From Psychrobacillus vulpis (GTDB taxonomy: Bacteria; Bacillota; Bacilli; Bacillales_A; Planococcaceae), in contig NZ_VDGI01000012.1 of the NCBI RefSeq assembly GCF_006861825.1, positions 65,191-118,032 of the forward strand: a stretch of DNA of 52,842 nt, given 5' to 3'. Under the pieces are notes generated by a model. The model was not told where the DNA came from. It searched no databases and worked only from the letters and a program-made list of their open reading frames with translations. Of the stretch, positions 35,151 to 43,582 are shown one piece after another. Made by a program: the position numbers and the translations under genes. Within the stretch, counting starts at the first letter, position 1; each line of letters opens with the position of its first letter.

Positions 35151-36620
35151 GTGACAAAAGGGTTAGTTGCTGACCATACTATTATTCAAGACGCAAAGCT
35201 CTTTATTAATGGGGAATATGTCAATGCTCTCTCAGGGGAAACTTTTGACTCAATTAACCCTGCGACAAATAAAAAGTTGGCCACTGTTGCAAATGGTGGG
35301 AAAGCGGATGCAAAACTTGCAATTGAAGTGGCTCAGCGGACGTTTGCAAGTGGTATTTGGAGTAAAATGCCTGTTGAAGAAAGATCTAAGATATTATGCA
35401 GGATGTCAGACTTAATCATGGAAAATGTGGATAAGCTTGCTTACGTTGAAACGTTGGATGTAGGTAAACCGATTAAGGAAAGCCGTGGATTCGATATTCC
35501 ACGAGCTGCTGCCAACTTCCGCTTCTTCGCTGAAATGGCAAAATATATGGTGCACGAGCACTACGATATGAGTAACCACATGTCTTATGTACAGTATGCA
35601 CCAGCGGGTGTTACAAGTTTGATTATCCCTTGGAATCTACCTTTTATGCAAATGACTTGGAAAGCTTCTGCTGCTTTGGCCGCAGGAAATACGGTTGTCA
35701 TTAAGCCGGCATCTTATACACCGTTAAGTGCAGTTATGCTTGGAGAAATTGCTAATGAAGCCGGGTTACCACCTGGTGTCTTAAATATATTAACGGGTCC
35801 TGGAAGTACTGTCGGGACAGTTATGGCAACACATCCATCCGTTCGAAGAATCTCATTTGTCGGAGAATCCAATACAGGAAAAACAGTGATGCGTAATGCT
35901 GCTGAAAATTTAATACCTATTTCATTAGAACTTGGAGGTAAGTCAGCCAATATTGTCTTTGAAGATGCAGATTTAGATGAAGCAGTAGCTGGCTCCATTG
36001 AGGCGATTTACCGAAACCAAGGTGAAATTTGCTTAGCCGGTTCACGAATCCTCGTTCAAGAGAGCATTTATGATCAATTCTTAGATAAGTTCGTTGCAGC
36101 TGTAAGGAAGATTAAAGTAGGGGATCCGACTGATGAATCAACGGATATGGGTGCGCTAGTTTCACAGGGACATTTGAAATCAGTCGATGACTACGTTCAA
36201 ATTGGACTCGCAGAAGGTGCAAAACTTGCTTATGGTGGAAAGGTTGTCGCAAATCTTCCAGAAGGCAATTTCTATGAGCCGACTGTACTTTATGATGTAG
36301 ATAACAAAATGCGGATTGCACAAGAAGAAATCTTTGGTCCTGTTCCCGTTATTATTCCATTTAAAACGGAAGAAGATGCGATTAATATTGCAAATGATTC
36401 TATTTACGGTTTGGCAGGTGTCGTATGGACGAATGATTTACGACGTGGACAGCGGGTAACATCGCATATCCATTCGGGCTTGCTTTGGGTGAATTGTTGG
36501 TATGTTCGCGATTTACGTACACCATTTGGTGGTGCAAAAGCGAGCGGTATTGGTCGAGAAGGCGGCCGACATAGTTTTGATTTTTATACAGAAGCGAAAA
36601 CAATTACGATAAAAAAATAA
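35151..36620 (+). CDS. nbaE: 2-aminomuconate 6-semialdehyde dehydrogenase
   Basis: NAD-dependent aldehyde dehydrogenase oxidising the unstable semialdehyde to 2-aminomuconate before it cyclises to picolinate. Motifs are PWNLPFMQMTWK, FVGESNTGK, the glutamate in SLELGGKSANIVF (about 262), the catalytic Cys in NQGEICLAGSR (about 295) and EEIFGPV. 489 aa. GTG 35151 follows AGGAGGGAG with 8 bases of spacing. Substrate assignment rests on context; the fold alone would be generic ALDH. Confidence 0.9.
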   Translation: MTKGLVADHTIIQDAKLFINGEYVNALSGETFDSINPATNKKLATVANGGKADAKLAIEVAQRTFASGIWSKMPVEERSKILCRMSDLIMENVDKLAYVETLDVGKPIKESRGFDIPRAAANFRFFAEMAKYMVHEHYDMSNHMSYVQYAPAGVTSLIIPWNLPFMQMTWKASAALAAGNTVVIKPASYTPLSAVMLGEIANEAGLPPGVLNILTGPGSTVGTVMATHPSVRRISFVGESNTGKTVMRNAAENLIPISLELGGKSANIVFEDADLDEAVAGSIEAIYRNQGEICLAGSRILVQESIYDQFLDKFVAAVRKIKVGDPTDESTDMGALVSQGHLKSVDDYVQIGLAEGAKLAYGGKVVANLPEGNFYEPTVLYDVDNKMRIAQEEIFGPVPVIIPFKTEEDAINIANDSIYGLAGVVWTNDLRRGQRVTSHIHSGLLWVNCWYVRDLRTPFGGAKASGIGREGGRHSFDFYTEAKTITIKK

Positions 36621-36630
36621 GAAAACAACG

Positions 36631-36656
36631 AAAGGTGGCATATTGCTCGCCTTTTG
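36631..36656 (+). terminator. Weak hairpin between nbaE and nbaH
   Basis: AAAGGTG pairs with CGCCTTT (one G.T) and is followed by TTTTGTTTG. It may partially terminate or process the operon mRNA, separating the upper-pathway genes from the lower meta-cleavage genes. Confidence 0.35.
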
Positions 36657-36684
36657 TTTGTTTTAGTATGGGGAGGGTTTTCAA

Positions 36685-37464
36685 GTGACAGTAAAGAATG
36701 TTGAGTTTGCAAATGAACTGTTGGAGGCTGAGGAAACGCGACAAGCAATTTCAGCTTTAACGGATCGTAATGAGCATTTAACGGTGGAAGATGCGTATAA
36801 CATTCAATTGGAAACAGTCAATTTAAAGCTTGCACAAGGAAAAAAAGTAATCGGGAAAAAAGTAGGATTAACAAGTGTTGCAATGCAAAAAATGCTAAAT
36901 GTAAATGAACCAGATTACGGCCATTTATTAGATGATATGCGTGTGGAGAGTGGTGCTTTAGTCAAAATCGATTCGATGATTTCTCCAAAGATTGAGGCTG
37001 AAATCGGTTTTGTACTTGATGAGGATTTAGTAGGACCGAATGTTACGTATCTTGACGTTATGATGGCTACTAAATATGTTGTGCCAACACTTGAAATCAT
37101 TGATAGTCGTGTGAAAGATTGGAAAATAAAGTTAATAGATACAGTTGCTGATAATGGTTCTTCTGCAAAAGTAGTAGTGGGCGAGAAACTAACAGCACTA
37201 GACGGAATAGATTTACGTACAAATAGTATGGTGCTATTTAAGAACGATGAACTCCTTGCAACAGGTGCAGGTGCAGCCGCACTTGGTCATCCAGCTCATG
37301 CTATTGCTTGGCTAGCAAATAAATTACATGAATTCGGAATTACATTGAAAAAAGGCGAATTAATTTTACCAGGTGCGTTATCCGGCGCGGTTTCAGTTTC
37401 TGCTGGAGACACAATTGAAGCGAAATTTGGTGTACTTGGATCGGTAACTGTTCATTTCGAATAA
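36685..37464 (+). CDS. nbaH: 2-hydroxypenta-2,4-dienoate (2-oxopent-4-enoate) hydratase
   Basis: MhpD-like member of the fumarylacetoacetase-fold family. It hydrates 2-oxopent-4-enoate to 4-hydroxy-2-oxovalerate. Visible are GKKVIGKKVGLTS, acidic metal site KIEAEIGFVLDED (about 110), LEIIDSRVKDWK and VADNGSSAKVVVG. 259 aa. GTG 36685 with GGGGAGGG 7 bases upstream. It is paralogous to the gene at 39458. I assign hydratase here and decarboxylase there from the order E-H-J-I-G recalled for Pseudomonas nba genes; the two assignments could be exchanged. Confidence 0.8.
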   Translation: MTVKNVEFANELLEAEETRQAISALTDRNEHLTVEDAYNIQLETVNLKLAQGKKVIGKKVGLTSVAMQKMLNVNEPDYGHLLDDMRVESGALVKIDSMISPKIEAEIGFVLDEDLVGPNVTYLDVMMATKYVVPTLEIIDSRVKDWKIKLIDTVADNGSSAKVVVGEKLTALDGIDLRTNSMVLFKNDELLATGAGAAALGHPAHAIAWLANKLHEFGITLKKGELILPGALSGAVSVSAGDTIEAKFGVLGSVTVHFE

Positions 37465-37507
37465 TATTTCTACACATTAATCCGAAGCATGAGGAAGGGG
37501 AATGACT

Positions 37508-38401
37508 GTGGGGAAGATTAAAGCGGCAATTATCGGCTCCGGCAATATTGGAACTGATTTAATGTATAAACTGGAAAGAAGTGACGTTATTGAACTAACA
37601 GCAATGATTGGTATTGATGCAGATTCGGATGGGCTAAAACGTGCAAAGCAAAAAGGCTACACGGTCTTTACGAATGGAATTGAAGGGATCATTGAAAATC
37701 CACATATCGCAGAAATTGTTTTTGATGCCACTTCCGCAAAAGCGCATGTGCGGCATGCCAAAGTATTAAAAGAATTAGGAATACTGACAATCGATTTAAC
37801 ACCTGCGGCAAGAGGGCCTTTCTTTTGTCCAGCAGTCAGTTCGAATCAAAGCTCTGGAGAGTTGGATAACGTCAATATGATTACTTGTGGAGGACAAGCA
37901 ACAATACCAATTGTACACGCTGTGAATCAAGTAGCAGATGTTAGTTACGGAGAAATTGTTGCGACGATTTCCAGCTTAAGTGCTGGACCGGGAACTCGAG
38001 CTAATATTGATGAATTCACGATTACAACACGCCGTGGAATTGAAGAAGTCGGCGGTGCGGACCGAGGAAAAGCGTTAATTATTTTAAATCCGGCAGATCC
38101 ACCTATATTAATGCGAGACACGGTTTATTGTGAAGTGAAAAATATGGATGAATCGGCAATTAGAAAATCCATAACGGAAATGGTTGAAAAAGTAAAAGAA
38201 TATGTTCCTGGGTATCGGTTAAGACAGGACCCGATGTTTGACGGGAATCGTGTGACAGTTTTTATTGAAGTGGAAGGAGCAGGCGATTATTTTCCGGCAT
38301 ATGCAGGAAATTTAGATATTATGACAGCGGCTGCTATGCGCGTAGGTGAAGATTTTGCTCGATCAATGCTGAAAGAAAAAGCGGCAGAATCATTAATATA
38401 A
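37508..38401 (+). CDS. nbaJ: Acetaldehyde dehydrogenase (acylating)
   Basis: Converts acetaldehyde to acetyl-CoA with NAD+ and CoA, in a channelled complex with the aldolase encoded next. NAD-binding [15 protein letters not shown] at the N-terminus, [23 protein letters not shown], catalytic Cys in [12 protein letters not shown] (about 130) and [12 protein letters not shown] near the end. About 297 aa. I favour GTG 37508 (GGAAGGGG 7 bases upstream). ATG 37502 two codons earlier is also possible but only 1 base from that site. Confidence 0.93.
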   Translation: MGKIKAAIIGSGNIGTDLMYKLERSDVIELTAMIGIDADSDGLKRAKQKGYTVFTNGIEGIIENPHIAEIVFDATSAKAHVRHAKVLKELGILTIDLTPAARGPFFCPAVSSNQSSGELDNVNMITCGGQATIPIVHAVNQVADVSYGEIVATISSLSAGPGTRANIDEFTITTRRGIEEVGGADRGKALIILNPADPPILMRDTVYCEVKNMDESAIRKSITEMVEKVKEYVPGYRLRQDPMFDGNRVTVFIEVEGAGDYFPAYAGNLDIMTAAAMRVGEDFARSMLKEKAAESLI

Positions 38402-38425
38402 AACGACTGGAAAGGAGGTTCCATA

Positions 38426-39454
38426 ATGAATAAACGTATGAATAAACCAATCCAACTAACGGAAGTTTGCTTACGTGATGGTAGTCATGTCGTAGCACAT
38501 CAATTTACTGAACAACAGGTACGTAATGTTGCACGAGGGTTAGATGAAGCAGGTATGCATTATATTGAAGTAAGTCATGGGGACGGTCTAGGTGGTTCCA
38601 CTTTACAGTATGGAAAATCATTAGTTGATGAAATGACATTAATTGAAGCAGCTGTTGATGAATGTCAAAACGCAAAAGTAGCTGTTTTGCTAATACCGGG
38701 AATCGGAACTGTAAATGAATTAAAGCAGGCAAGTGAACTAGGTGCTAGGCTTGTAAGAGTTGCTACGCATGCGACGGAGGCAGATGTTTCCGCCCAGCAT
38801 ATCAGTAAAGCTCGCGAACTTGGTATGGAGTCATTAGGATTTTTAATGATGGCTCATTCAGTTTCGGTTGAGAAGTTGGTCGAGCAAGCGAAATTAATGG
38901 AGAGCTATGGTGCAGAAGCTGTCTATGTTACTGATTCAGCAGGAGCTTTATTGCCAATCGAGGTGCGTGAGCGGATTAAAGCGTTACGCAATTCATTGGA
39001 TATTGAAGTCGGCTTTCATGCTCACAACAATTTATCAGTTGCGGTAGCGAATACGATTGCTGCCATCGAAGAAGGAGCTACACGCATTGATGGCAGTGTC
39101 CGTTGTTTAGGAGCAGGTGCCGGGAATACACAAACAGAAGTGTTACTCGCTGTGATGGAGCGGATGGGGATAGATGTCGGCATCGATTTATACAAAATGA
39201 TGGATGTAGCAGAAGAGATAGTCGGTCCTATTATTCCTGGCTCTCAAGAAATTCGAAAGGGGAGTCTCGTTCTAGGTTATGCAGGTGTCTATTCCAGCTT
39301 TTTGCTCCATGCCGAACGTGCAGGAAAAAGATTTGGAATCGACCCACGAGATATATTAGTTGAACTAGGAAAAATGAAGGTTGTTGGCGGGCAGGAAGAT
39401 ATGATTCTGGACGTAGCGGCCGAATTGGCGAAAAATAATAAAGTGAGGGTATAA
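38426..39454 (+). CDS. nbaI: 4-hydroxy-2-oxovalerate aldolase
   Basis: HMGL-like, Mn-dependent aldolase cleaving 4-hydroxy-2-oxovalerate to pyruvate and acetaldehyde. The N-terminal LTEVCLRDGSHVVAHQF carries the catalytic Arg-Asp and His. Metal ligands lie in GFHAHNNLSVAVANT (HxH) and the DmpG-type C-terminal communication domain is present. 342 aa. ATG 38426 after AAAGGAGG. It sits 24 bases after the dehydrogenase partner. Confidence 0.94.
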   Translation: MNKRMNKPIQLTEVCLRDGSHVVAHQFTEQQVRNVARGLDEAGMHYIEVSHGDGLGGSTLQYGKSLVDEMTLIEAAVDECQNAKVAVLLIPGIGTVNELKQASELGARLVRVATHATEADVSAQHISKARELGMESLGFLMMAHSVSVEKLVEQAKLMESYGAEAVYVTDSAGALLPIEVRERIKALRNSLDIEVGFHAHNNLSVAVANTIAAIEEGATRIDGSVRCLGAGAGNTQTEVLLAVMERMGIDVGIDLYKMMDVAEEIVGPIIPGSQEIRKGSLVLGYAGVYSSFLLHAERAGKRFGIDPRDILVELGKMKVVGGQEDMILDVAAELAKNNKVRV

Positions 39455-39457
39455 ATA

Positions 39458-40249
39458 ATGACTCTACTAACAAGTAAAAATAAAGATATTATTGAATACT
39501 TATATACGGCAGAGCGTGATGCTCGTGAAGTTATGAAAGTGACGGACGAATATCCAGAATTGACAATAAAGGAAGCTTATGAAATACAAAATGGCTTACT
39601 GACAAGAAAACTAACGGAAAATGGTACGAAAACAATCGGAGTGAAGTTAGGATTAACAAGTAAAGCGAAGCAAGAAATGATGGGCGTTAATGAAGCAATT
39701 TACGGTTATTTGCATAATGATATGCTCGCATATGAATGGGAAGCCATCCAATTTTCCGAACTTATTCACCCGAAAGTAGAGCCGGAAATTGCCTTTCTAT
39801 TATCGGAAGACTTACAAGGTGAAAATATCACAGCAGAGGACGTTTTAAAAGCTACGAAATATGTGGCACCTGCTCTTGAAGTAATTGATAGCCGTTATAA
39901 AGATTTTCGGTTCACTTTAGTGGATGTAGTTGCTGACAATTGTTCTTCTGCAAAATTTGTAGTGGGAAGTAAATGGGTTTCACCGAGTGCTATTGATGTA
40001 GGTAACATTGGCATGGTTATGTCCAAAAATGGTAACGTTGAACAAACAGGTTCAAGTGCGGCAGTATTAGGGCATCCAGCGGAAGCGATTGCATGGGCTG
40101 TTAACGAACTAGGTGCTCTAGGAAAAGGGCTTAAAAAAGGAGATATAGTGCTAAGTGGGGCTATGTCCGAAGCAATCGCATTTCAAGCAGGGGATTCTGT
40201 GATAGCAGAATTCGATGGCTTAGGTTCTGTAACACTGTATTGTAAATAA
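39458..40249 (+). CDS. nbaG: 4-oxalocrotonate (2-oxo-3-hexenedioate) decarboxylase
   Basis: Fumarylacetoacetase-fold, Mg-dependent decarboxylase turning 4-oxalocrotonate into 2-oxopent-4-enoate. Family residues are seen in KTIGVKLGLTSKAKQEMMGV, KVEPEIAFLLSEDLQG (acidic metal ligands), LEVIDSRYKDFRF and VADNCSSAKFVVG. 263 aa. It begins 3 bases after the aldolase stop and closes the operon before a terminator. Clear paralogue of the 36685 gene; decarboxylase versus hydratase is set by gene order, so specificity is moderately certain. Confidence 0.82.
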   Translation: MTLLTSKNKDIIEYLYTAERDAREVMKVTDEYPELTIKEAYEIQNGLLTRKLTENGTKTIGVKLGLTSKAKQEMMGVNEAIYGYLHNDMLAYEWEAIQFSELIHPKVEPEIAFLLSEDLQGENITAEDVLKATKYVAPALEVIDSRYKDFRFTLVDVVADNCSSAKFVVGSKWVSPSAIDVGNIGMVMSKNGNVEQTGSSAAVLGHPAEAIAWAVNELGALGKGLKKGDIVLSGAMSEAIAFQAGDSVIAEFDGLGSVTLYCK

Positions 40250-40260
40250 GTTGAAAAGAT

Positions 40261-40297
40261 AAAGGGGAGGACTACTTTATGGCCCTCTCTTTTTTGT
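40261..40297 (+). terminator. Terminator of the 3-hydroxyanthranilate operon
   Basis: AAAGGGGAGG pairs over ten bases (two G.T) with CCTCTCTTTT across a 13-base loop and runs into Ts. It lies 11 bases after the last gene. Confidence 0.8.
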
Positions 40298-40359
40298 ATA
40301 AATAAATATCTATCCATAATGAAGTTAACTATAAAAAATTTTGCGTATCAGCTATATCT

Positions 40360-40446
40360 ATGGAAAAGGCAGAATGGACTATATTTTCTATCAATATAGA
40401 AAATAATGTTTTGTACAAAGAAGACGTTGGTGGTATTATTTCATAA
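40360..40446 (+). CDS. Possible 28-codon ORF preceding an orphan terminator
   Basis: ATG 40360 to TAA 40446 encodes MEKAEWTIFSINIENN... and ends just before the hairpin at 40451. No good ribosome-binding site is visible. A TATTTTCTAT/ATAGAAAATA dyad overlaps it. Could be coincidence; alternatively the segment is a small RNA. Confidence 0.2.
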   Translation: MEKAEWTIFSINIENNVLYKEDVGGIIS

Positions 40447-40450
40447 AGAG

Positions 40451-40510
40451 AATCCTCTTTTTAGAATGTTTGTCCAACATGCATTCTACAAGAAGGATTT
40501 TTTTATTTTA
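40451..40510 (+). terminator. Orphan rho-independent terminator
   Basis: AATCC-TCTT/AAGA-GGATT with inner TAGAATG/CATTCTA, then seven Ts. It follows no recognised gene, so a short transcript may end here. The rest of 40511-40827 is AT-rich, with no gene seen. Confidence 0.7.
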
Positions 40511-40827
40511 CTAAGATCTGTCCCCTTTTCATAACGATTTGATTTTGGGCAGCAAGAGAAGGGAGATGTCAAATAGTAAGGGAGAGTTCTTATTCTGAAA
40601 GATTAAATTTAAATTATGTAGCACATCACTTTTTTGAATTTATATTCAGTTACATGGTAATTAATGAATTATTATTCTATAGTCTCTTGAAATAAGTTTT
40701 CTTATGACATTTATAGAACAACTTTAACATTACATAGTAAGAAGGAACTTTATGAACGTTTTATCGGTTAAGTGCAAAATATGATGTGCAATAAAAATAG
40801 TTATTGAACTTTTCGGAGGAGATATTA

Positions 40828-41625
40828 TTGCTGAAAGATTGGAAGCTTCATATTATCGTTTTGGTCTTTGTATTAATAGGTGAAGCAATAGGTGTTAAAC
40901 AGTTCAACTTAGGGGTAGGTACAATCGCATTGTTCCCTATGCTATATGTTTTGATAATGGGTGGAATTGTAAGTTTTCCAAAGTTAAAGTGGTTAAATGA
41001 AGGACAAATGAAAAAAGCTGCAGGAATATTAGGTATATCTTTTTTGTTATTCGTAGCTAAACTAGGATCGATGTTAGGTCCATCATTACCGAAAATTTTC
41101 GATGCAGGAGTGTCATTAGCTGTTCAAGAAGTAGGACATGTTTTGGGAACCATTATTATTGGATTACCAATTGCATTACTTATTGGTATGAAACGAGAAG
41201 CAATCGGTGCAACCTTTTCTATAGACCGAGAGCCAAATTTAGCCATTATTTCAGAAAAATACGGTGCGGATTCACCAGAGGGAAGAGGAGCATTAGGTGT
41301 CTACATCTGTGGAACAGTGTTTGGGGCTATCTATTTAGCGATGCTTGCAGGATTTTTAGGGAGTCTTGGTATCTTTCATCCGATTTCATTGGCCATGGGA
41401 GCAGGAGTTGGTTCTGGAAGTATGATGGCTGCAGCTTCTGGAGCACTTGCAGTCACGTTTCCAAATGATGCGGAAGATATCGCTCTATTTGCAGCAGCAG
41501 CCAACTTGATTTCTACAATTTTAGGGACTTATTTATGTGTATTCTTCTCGCTTCCTGTCACTGCACGTCTTTATGAATGGCTTGAGCCTAAAATTGGACG
41601 TACTCGGAAGGAGGCTGCAAAATAA
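40828..41625 (+). CDS. DUF3100-type multi-pass membrane protein
   Basis: About 265 residues with roughly eight hydrophobic segments (LHIIVLVFVLIGEAIGV, IALFPMLYVLIMGGIV, AAGILGISFLLFVAKLGSML and a glycine/alanine-rich SLAMGAGVGSGSMMAAASGAL late in the chain). I believe it belongs to the DUF3100 family, whose function is not established. The start is set at TTG 40828 (CGGAGGAG 6 bases upstream); the TTG at 40804 precedes that site. It overlaps the next membrane gene by one base, so the two probably form one complex, perhaps a split transporter beside the catabolic genes. Confidence 0.65.
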   Translation: MLKDWKLHIIVLVFVLIGEAIGVKQFNLGVGTIALFPMLYVLIMGGIVSFPKLKWLNEGQMKKAAGILGISFLLFVAKLGSMLGPSLPKIFDAGVSLAVQEVGHVLGTIIIGLPIALLIGMKREAIGATFSIDREPNLAIISEKYGADSPEGRGALGVYICGTVFGAIYLAMLAGFLGSLGIFHPISLAMGAGVGSGSMMAAASGALAVTFPNDAEDIALFAAAANLISTILGTYLCVFFSLPVTARLYEWLEPKIGRTRKEAAK

Positions 41626-42062
41626 TGCTAGAAAAAACAAAAGTATTAGCATTGATCGGAATCATTGCAATTCTTGGGAATTGGGTAGGGTATGATGTAT
41701 CTCCTATTAAAGCGCTTCCTGGTATGATTCTTATCGTATTATTTACAATAATCGGTTTAGGCTTAAATACGCTCATTCCTAAAATGCCAGCTGTTGTATG
41801 GATTTCATTGATTGCGTTAATCGCGACAACTCCAATTTTCCCAGGGAATGAATGGATTGTTGAAAAAACAGGCGAAATTAACTTCATGGCATTAGCTACA
41901 CCTATCCTAGCATATGCAGGTCTATCTCTCGGAAAAGACTTAGAAAGTTTTAAAAAGCTAGGATGGCGAATTGTCGTTATTTCATTAGTAGTCTATACAG
42001 GAACTTTCCTATTCGCTACATTATTCGCTGAAATTGTTTTTAAACTGCAAGGTAGATTTTAA
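41625..42062 (+). CDS. Small membrane partner of the DUF3100-type protein
   Basis: 145 residues, four or five membrane segments (VLALIGIIAILGNWVGY, MILIVLFTIIGLGLN, VVWISLIALIATTPIF, FMALATPILAYAGLSLG, IVVISLVVYTGTFLFATLFA). The LAYAGLSLGKDLESFKKLGWRIV stretch resembles half-units of BART/CPA-type transporters. The start overlaps the upstream stop (TAATG). Not recognised as a named family. The two-gene layout recalls split exporters such as LrgAB or MadLM, by analogy only. Confidence 0.6.
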   Translation: MLEKTKVLALIGIIAILGNWVGYDVSPIKALPGMILIVLFTIIGLGLNTLIPKMPAVVWISLIALIATTPIFPGNEWIVEKTGEINFMALATPILAYAGLSLGKDLESFKKLGWRIVVISLVVYTGTFLFATLFAEIVFKLQGRF

Positions 42063-42077
42063 TGTAACTAGCCCAGG

Positions 42078-42120
42078 GAAACCAATCAGTGTGGCTACTG
42101 ATTGGTTTCTATTATTTTAT
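42078..42120 (+). terminator. Terminator after the DUF3100 pair
   Basis: GAAACCAATCAGT pairs perfectly with ACTGATTGGTTTC over 13 bases with a 6-base loop, followed by a T-rich tail. Confidence 0.85.
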
Positions 42121-42261
42121 CGGTAAATTTTGTTAAGTGACAGACAGGTGAACGTTGTGTTAGGCAAAGTACTCATTTATACTTAAATTATAAAGTTTTC
42201 TAAAACTGCCACATAAAAATAATGATATCTGAAAATTTAGTTTATAATGGGAGGTACGAAT

Positions 42262-42633
42262 ATGAAACTAGGCGCATTCTCTGTAAGTTTAAGTGTAAAA
42301 GACATTAATATATCCAAATCATTTTACGAAAACCTAGGATTTCAAGTGTTCGGAGGGGATATTACCCAAAATTGGCTTATTATGAAGAATGAAAGTTGCA
42401 TAATTGGGCTTTTCCAAGGAATGTTTGAAAAGAACATTCTGACTTTTAATCCAGGATGGAATGAAAATGCTGAAAATCTCAATTCATTTACGGACATTCG
42501 AGACCTTCAAAAGCAGCTTAAAGCAAAAGGAATTAAAATGCTGTCTGAAGCAGATGAATCAAGCGAAGGTCCTGCAAGTTTTACAATTGAAGATCCAGAT
42601 GGTAATCCCATCCTTGTAGATCAACACGTATGA
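42262..42633 (+). CDS. VOC (glyoxalase/bleomycin resistance) family protein
   Basis: About 123-residue vicinal-oxygen-chelate fold protein: [25 protein letters not shown] at the start and [17 protein letters not shown] at the end are the paired beta-alpha-beta motifs. Substrate unknown. ATG 42262 is chosen because ATG 42247 precedes the ribosome-binding site (GGGAGG). Single gene with its own terminator. Confidence 0.88.
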   Translation: MKLGAFSVSLSVKDINISKSFYENLGFQVFGGDITQNWLIMKNESCIIGLFQGMFEKNILTFNPGWNENAENLNSFTDIRDLQKQLKAKGIKMLSEADESSEGPASFTIEDPDGNPILVDQHV

Positions 42634-42656
42634 AGTAGGGAATGGAAACAGTAATC

Positions 42657-42690
42657 AGACACTTTTCTTTTACAAAGAAAAGTGTCTTTT
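42657..42690 (+). terminator. Terminator after the VOC gene
   Basis: A 14-base perfect stem (AGACACTTTTCTTT and complement) with a 4-base loop and seven Ts. Confidence 0.88.
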
Positions 42691-43070
42691 TTTATGTATT
42701 GGACTTGATTGTGGATTAATATGAATGGATAAATTGTGTTTTTTTACAACTGTAATATTTAGCTCGATGAACCTTATTATAAGGAAATGATGTTATATTC
42801 TCTTGAAAAACTTAGATAGAATCCATATAAATGAAAGATTGATATGGATTTTTCTTTAATCTCTATTTTCTAAAACATTCTTAAATGCAAAATATAGCTG
42901 AATTAATTCAGGGTATGACTGGGATTTCTTGTGTATAATCATTCGCTTCCTAACACTTGGAAAAGAAATCGTTGTTAAAGCGAGAGTCTCTTTTGTTTAC
43001 TTTCCATTTGTATACGATTACACTTTTTTAAAGTGGATAATTATTATCTACATTGATCGGGGTGAATAAT
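42691..43070. other. Gap before the Rrf2 regulator with a second terminator and a palindrome
   Basis: No gene. AATCCATAT/ATATGGATT with a T-tail (42820-42855) looks like a terminator without an upstream gene. CACTTTTTTAAAGTG (43021-43035) is a dyad 35 bases before the Rrf2 start and a candidate autoregulatory operator. The rest is AT-rich. Confidence 0.45.
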
Positions 43071-43553
43071 ATGCAAATGAAAACTGGTGTAGAGCAGTCG
43101 GTCTATGCGATTTTATTACTAAATTTATTACCAGAAAAAGCAGTGTTATCAGGAGAAGCAATAAGTCAGCAACTTGGAACATCTCCGACGTATTTTCAAA
43201 AGCTCTTGCGTAAATTAGTAACCGCCGACTTAATTACTTCTGTACCAGGAGTAAAGGGTGGTTTTAGATTAAAGAAAAAACCGGAAGATATTCGAATCTA
43301 TGACGTCTACCTTGCTATAGAAGGGCAGCAATCTCTTTACTCTGCAAGTGGAATCCTCGATGATTTGTTGCATTTGGAACATGAAGAGAAATGCTGCTTA
43401 CTAACTGACTTAATGGAAGAAGCAGAGGAATCATGGAAGACTGTTTTGAAACGAGAAACAATCGAATCTCTTTATCGGGAGATGCAAACAGAACGTTTTA
43501 AAGCCAAAGTCGAATCTCTGCAACTATGGATAAGTGAAAAAATGGTCATGTAA
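43071..43553 (+). CDS. Rrf2 family transcriptional regulator
   Basis: About 160-residue winged-helix protein: MKTGVEQSVYAILLLNLLPE, GEAISQQLGTSPTYFQKLLRKLV and VPGVKGGFRLKKKPEDI are Rrf2 signatures. The usual three-cysteine Fe-S cluster motif is not evident; only a CC pair occurs (EEKCCLL), so redox sensing by cluster is doubtful. ATG 43071 after GGGGTG. Thirty bases before the luciferase-like oxidoreductase it probably controls. Confidence 0.87.
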   Translation: MQMKTGVEQSVYAILLLNLLPEKAVLSGEAISQQLGTSPTYFQKLLRKLVTADLITSVPGVKGGFRLKKKPEDIRIYDVYLAIEGQQSLYSASGILDDLLHLEHEEKCCLLTDLMEEAEESWKTVLKRETIESLYREMQTERFKAKVESLQLWISEKMVM

Positions 43554-43582
43554 AAATACATTATGAGAAGGGAAGAAGAACG

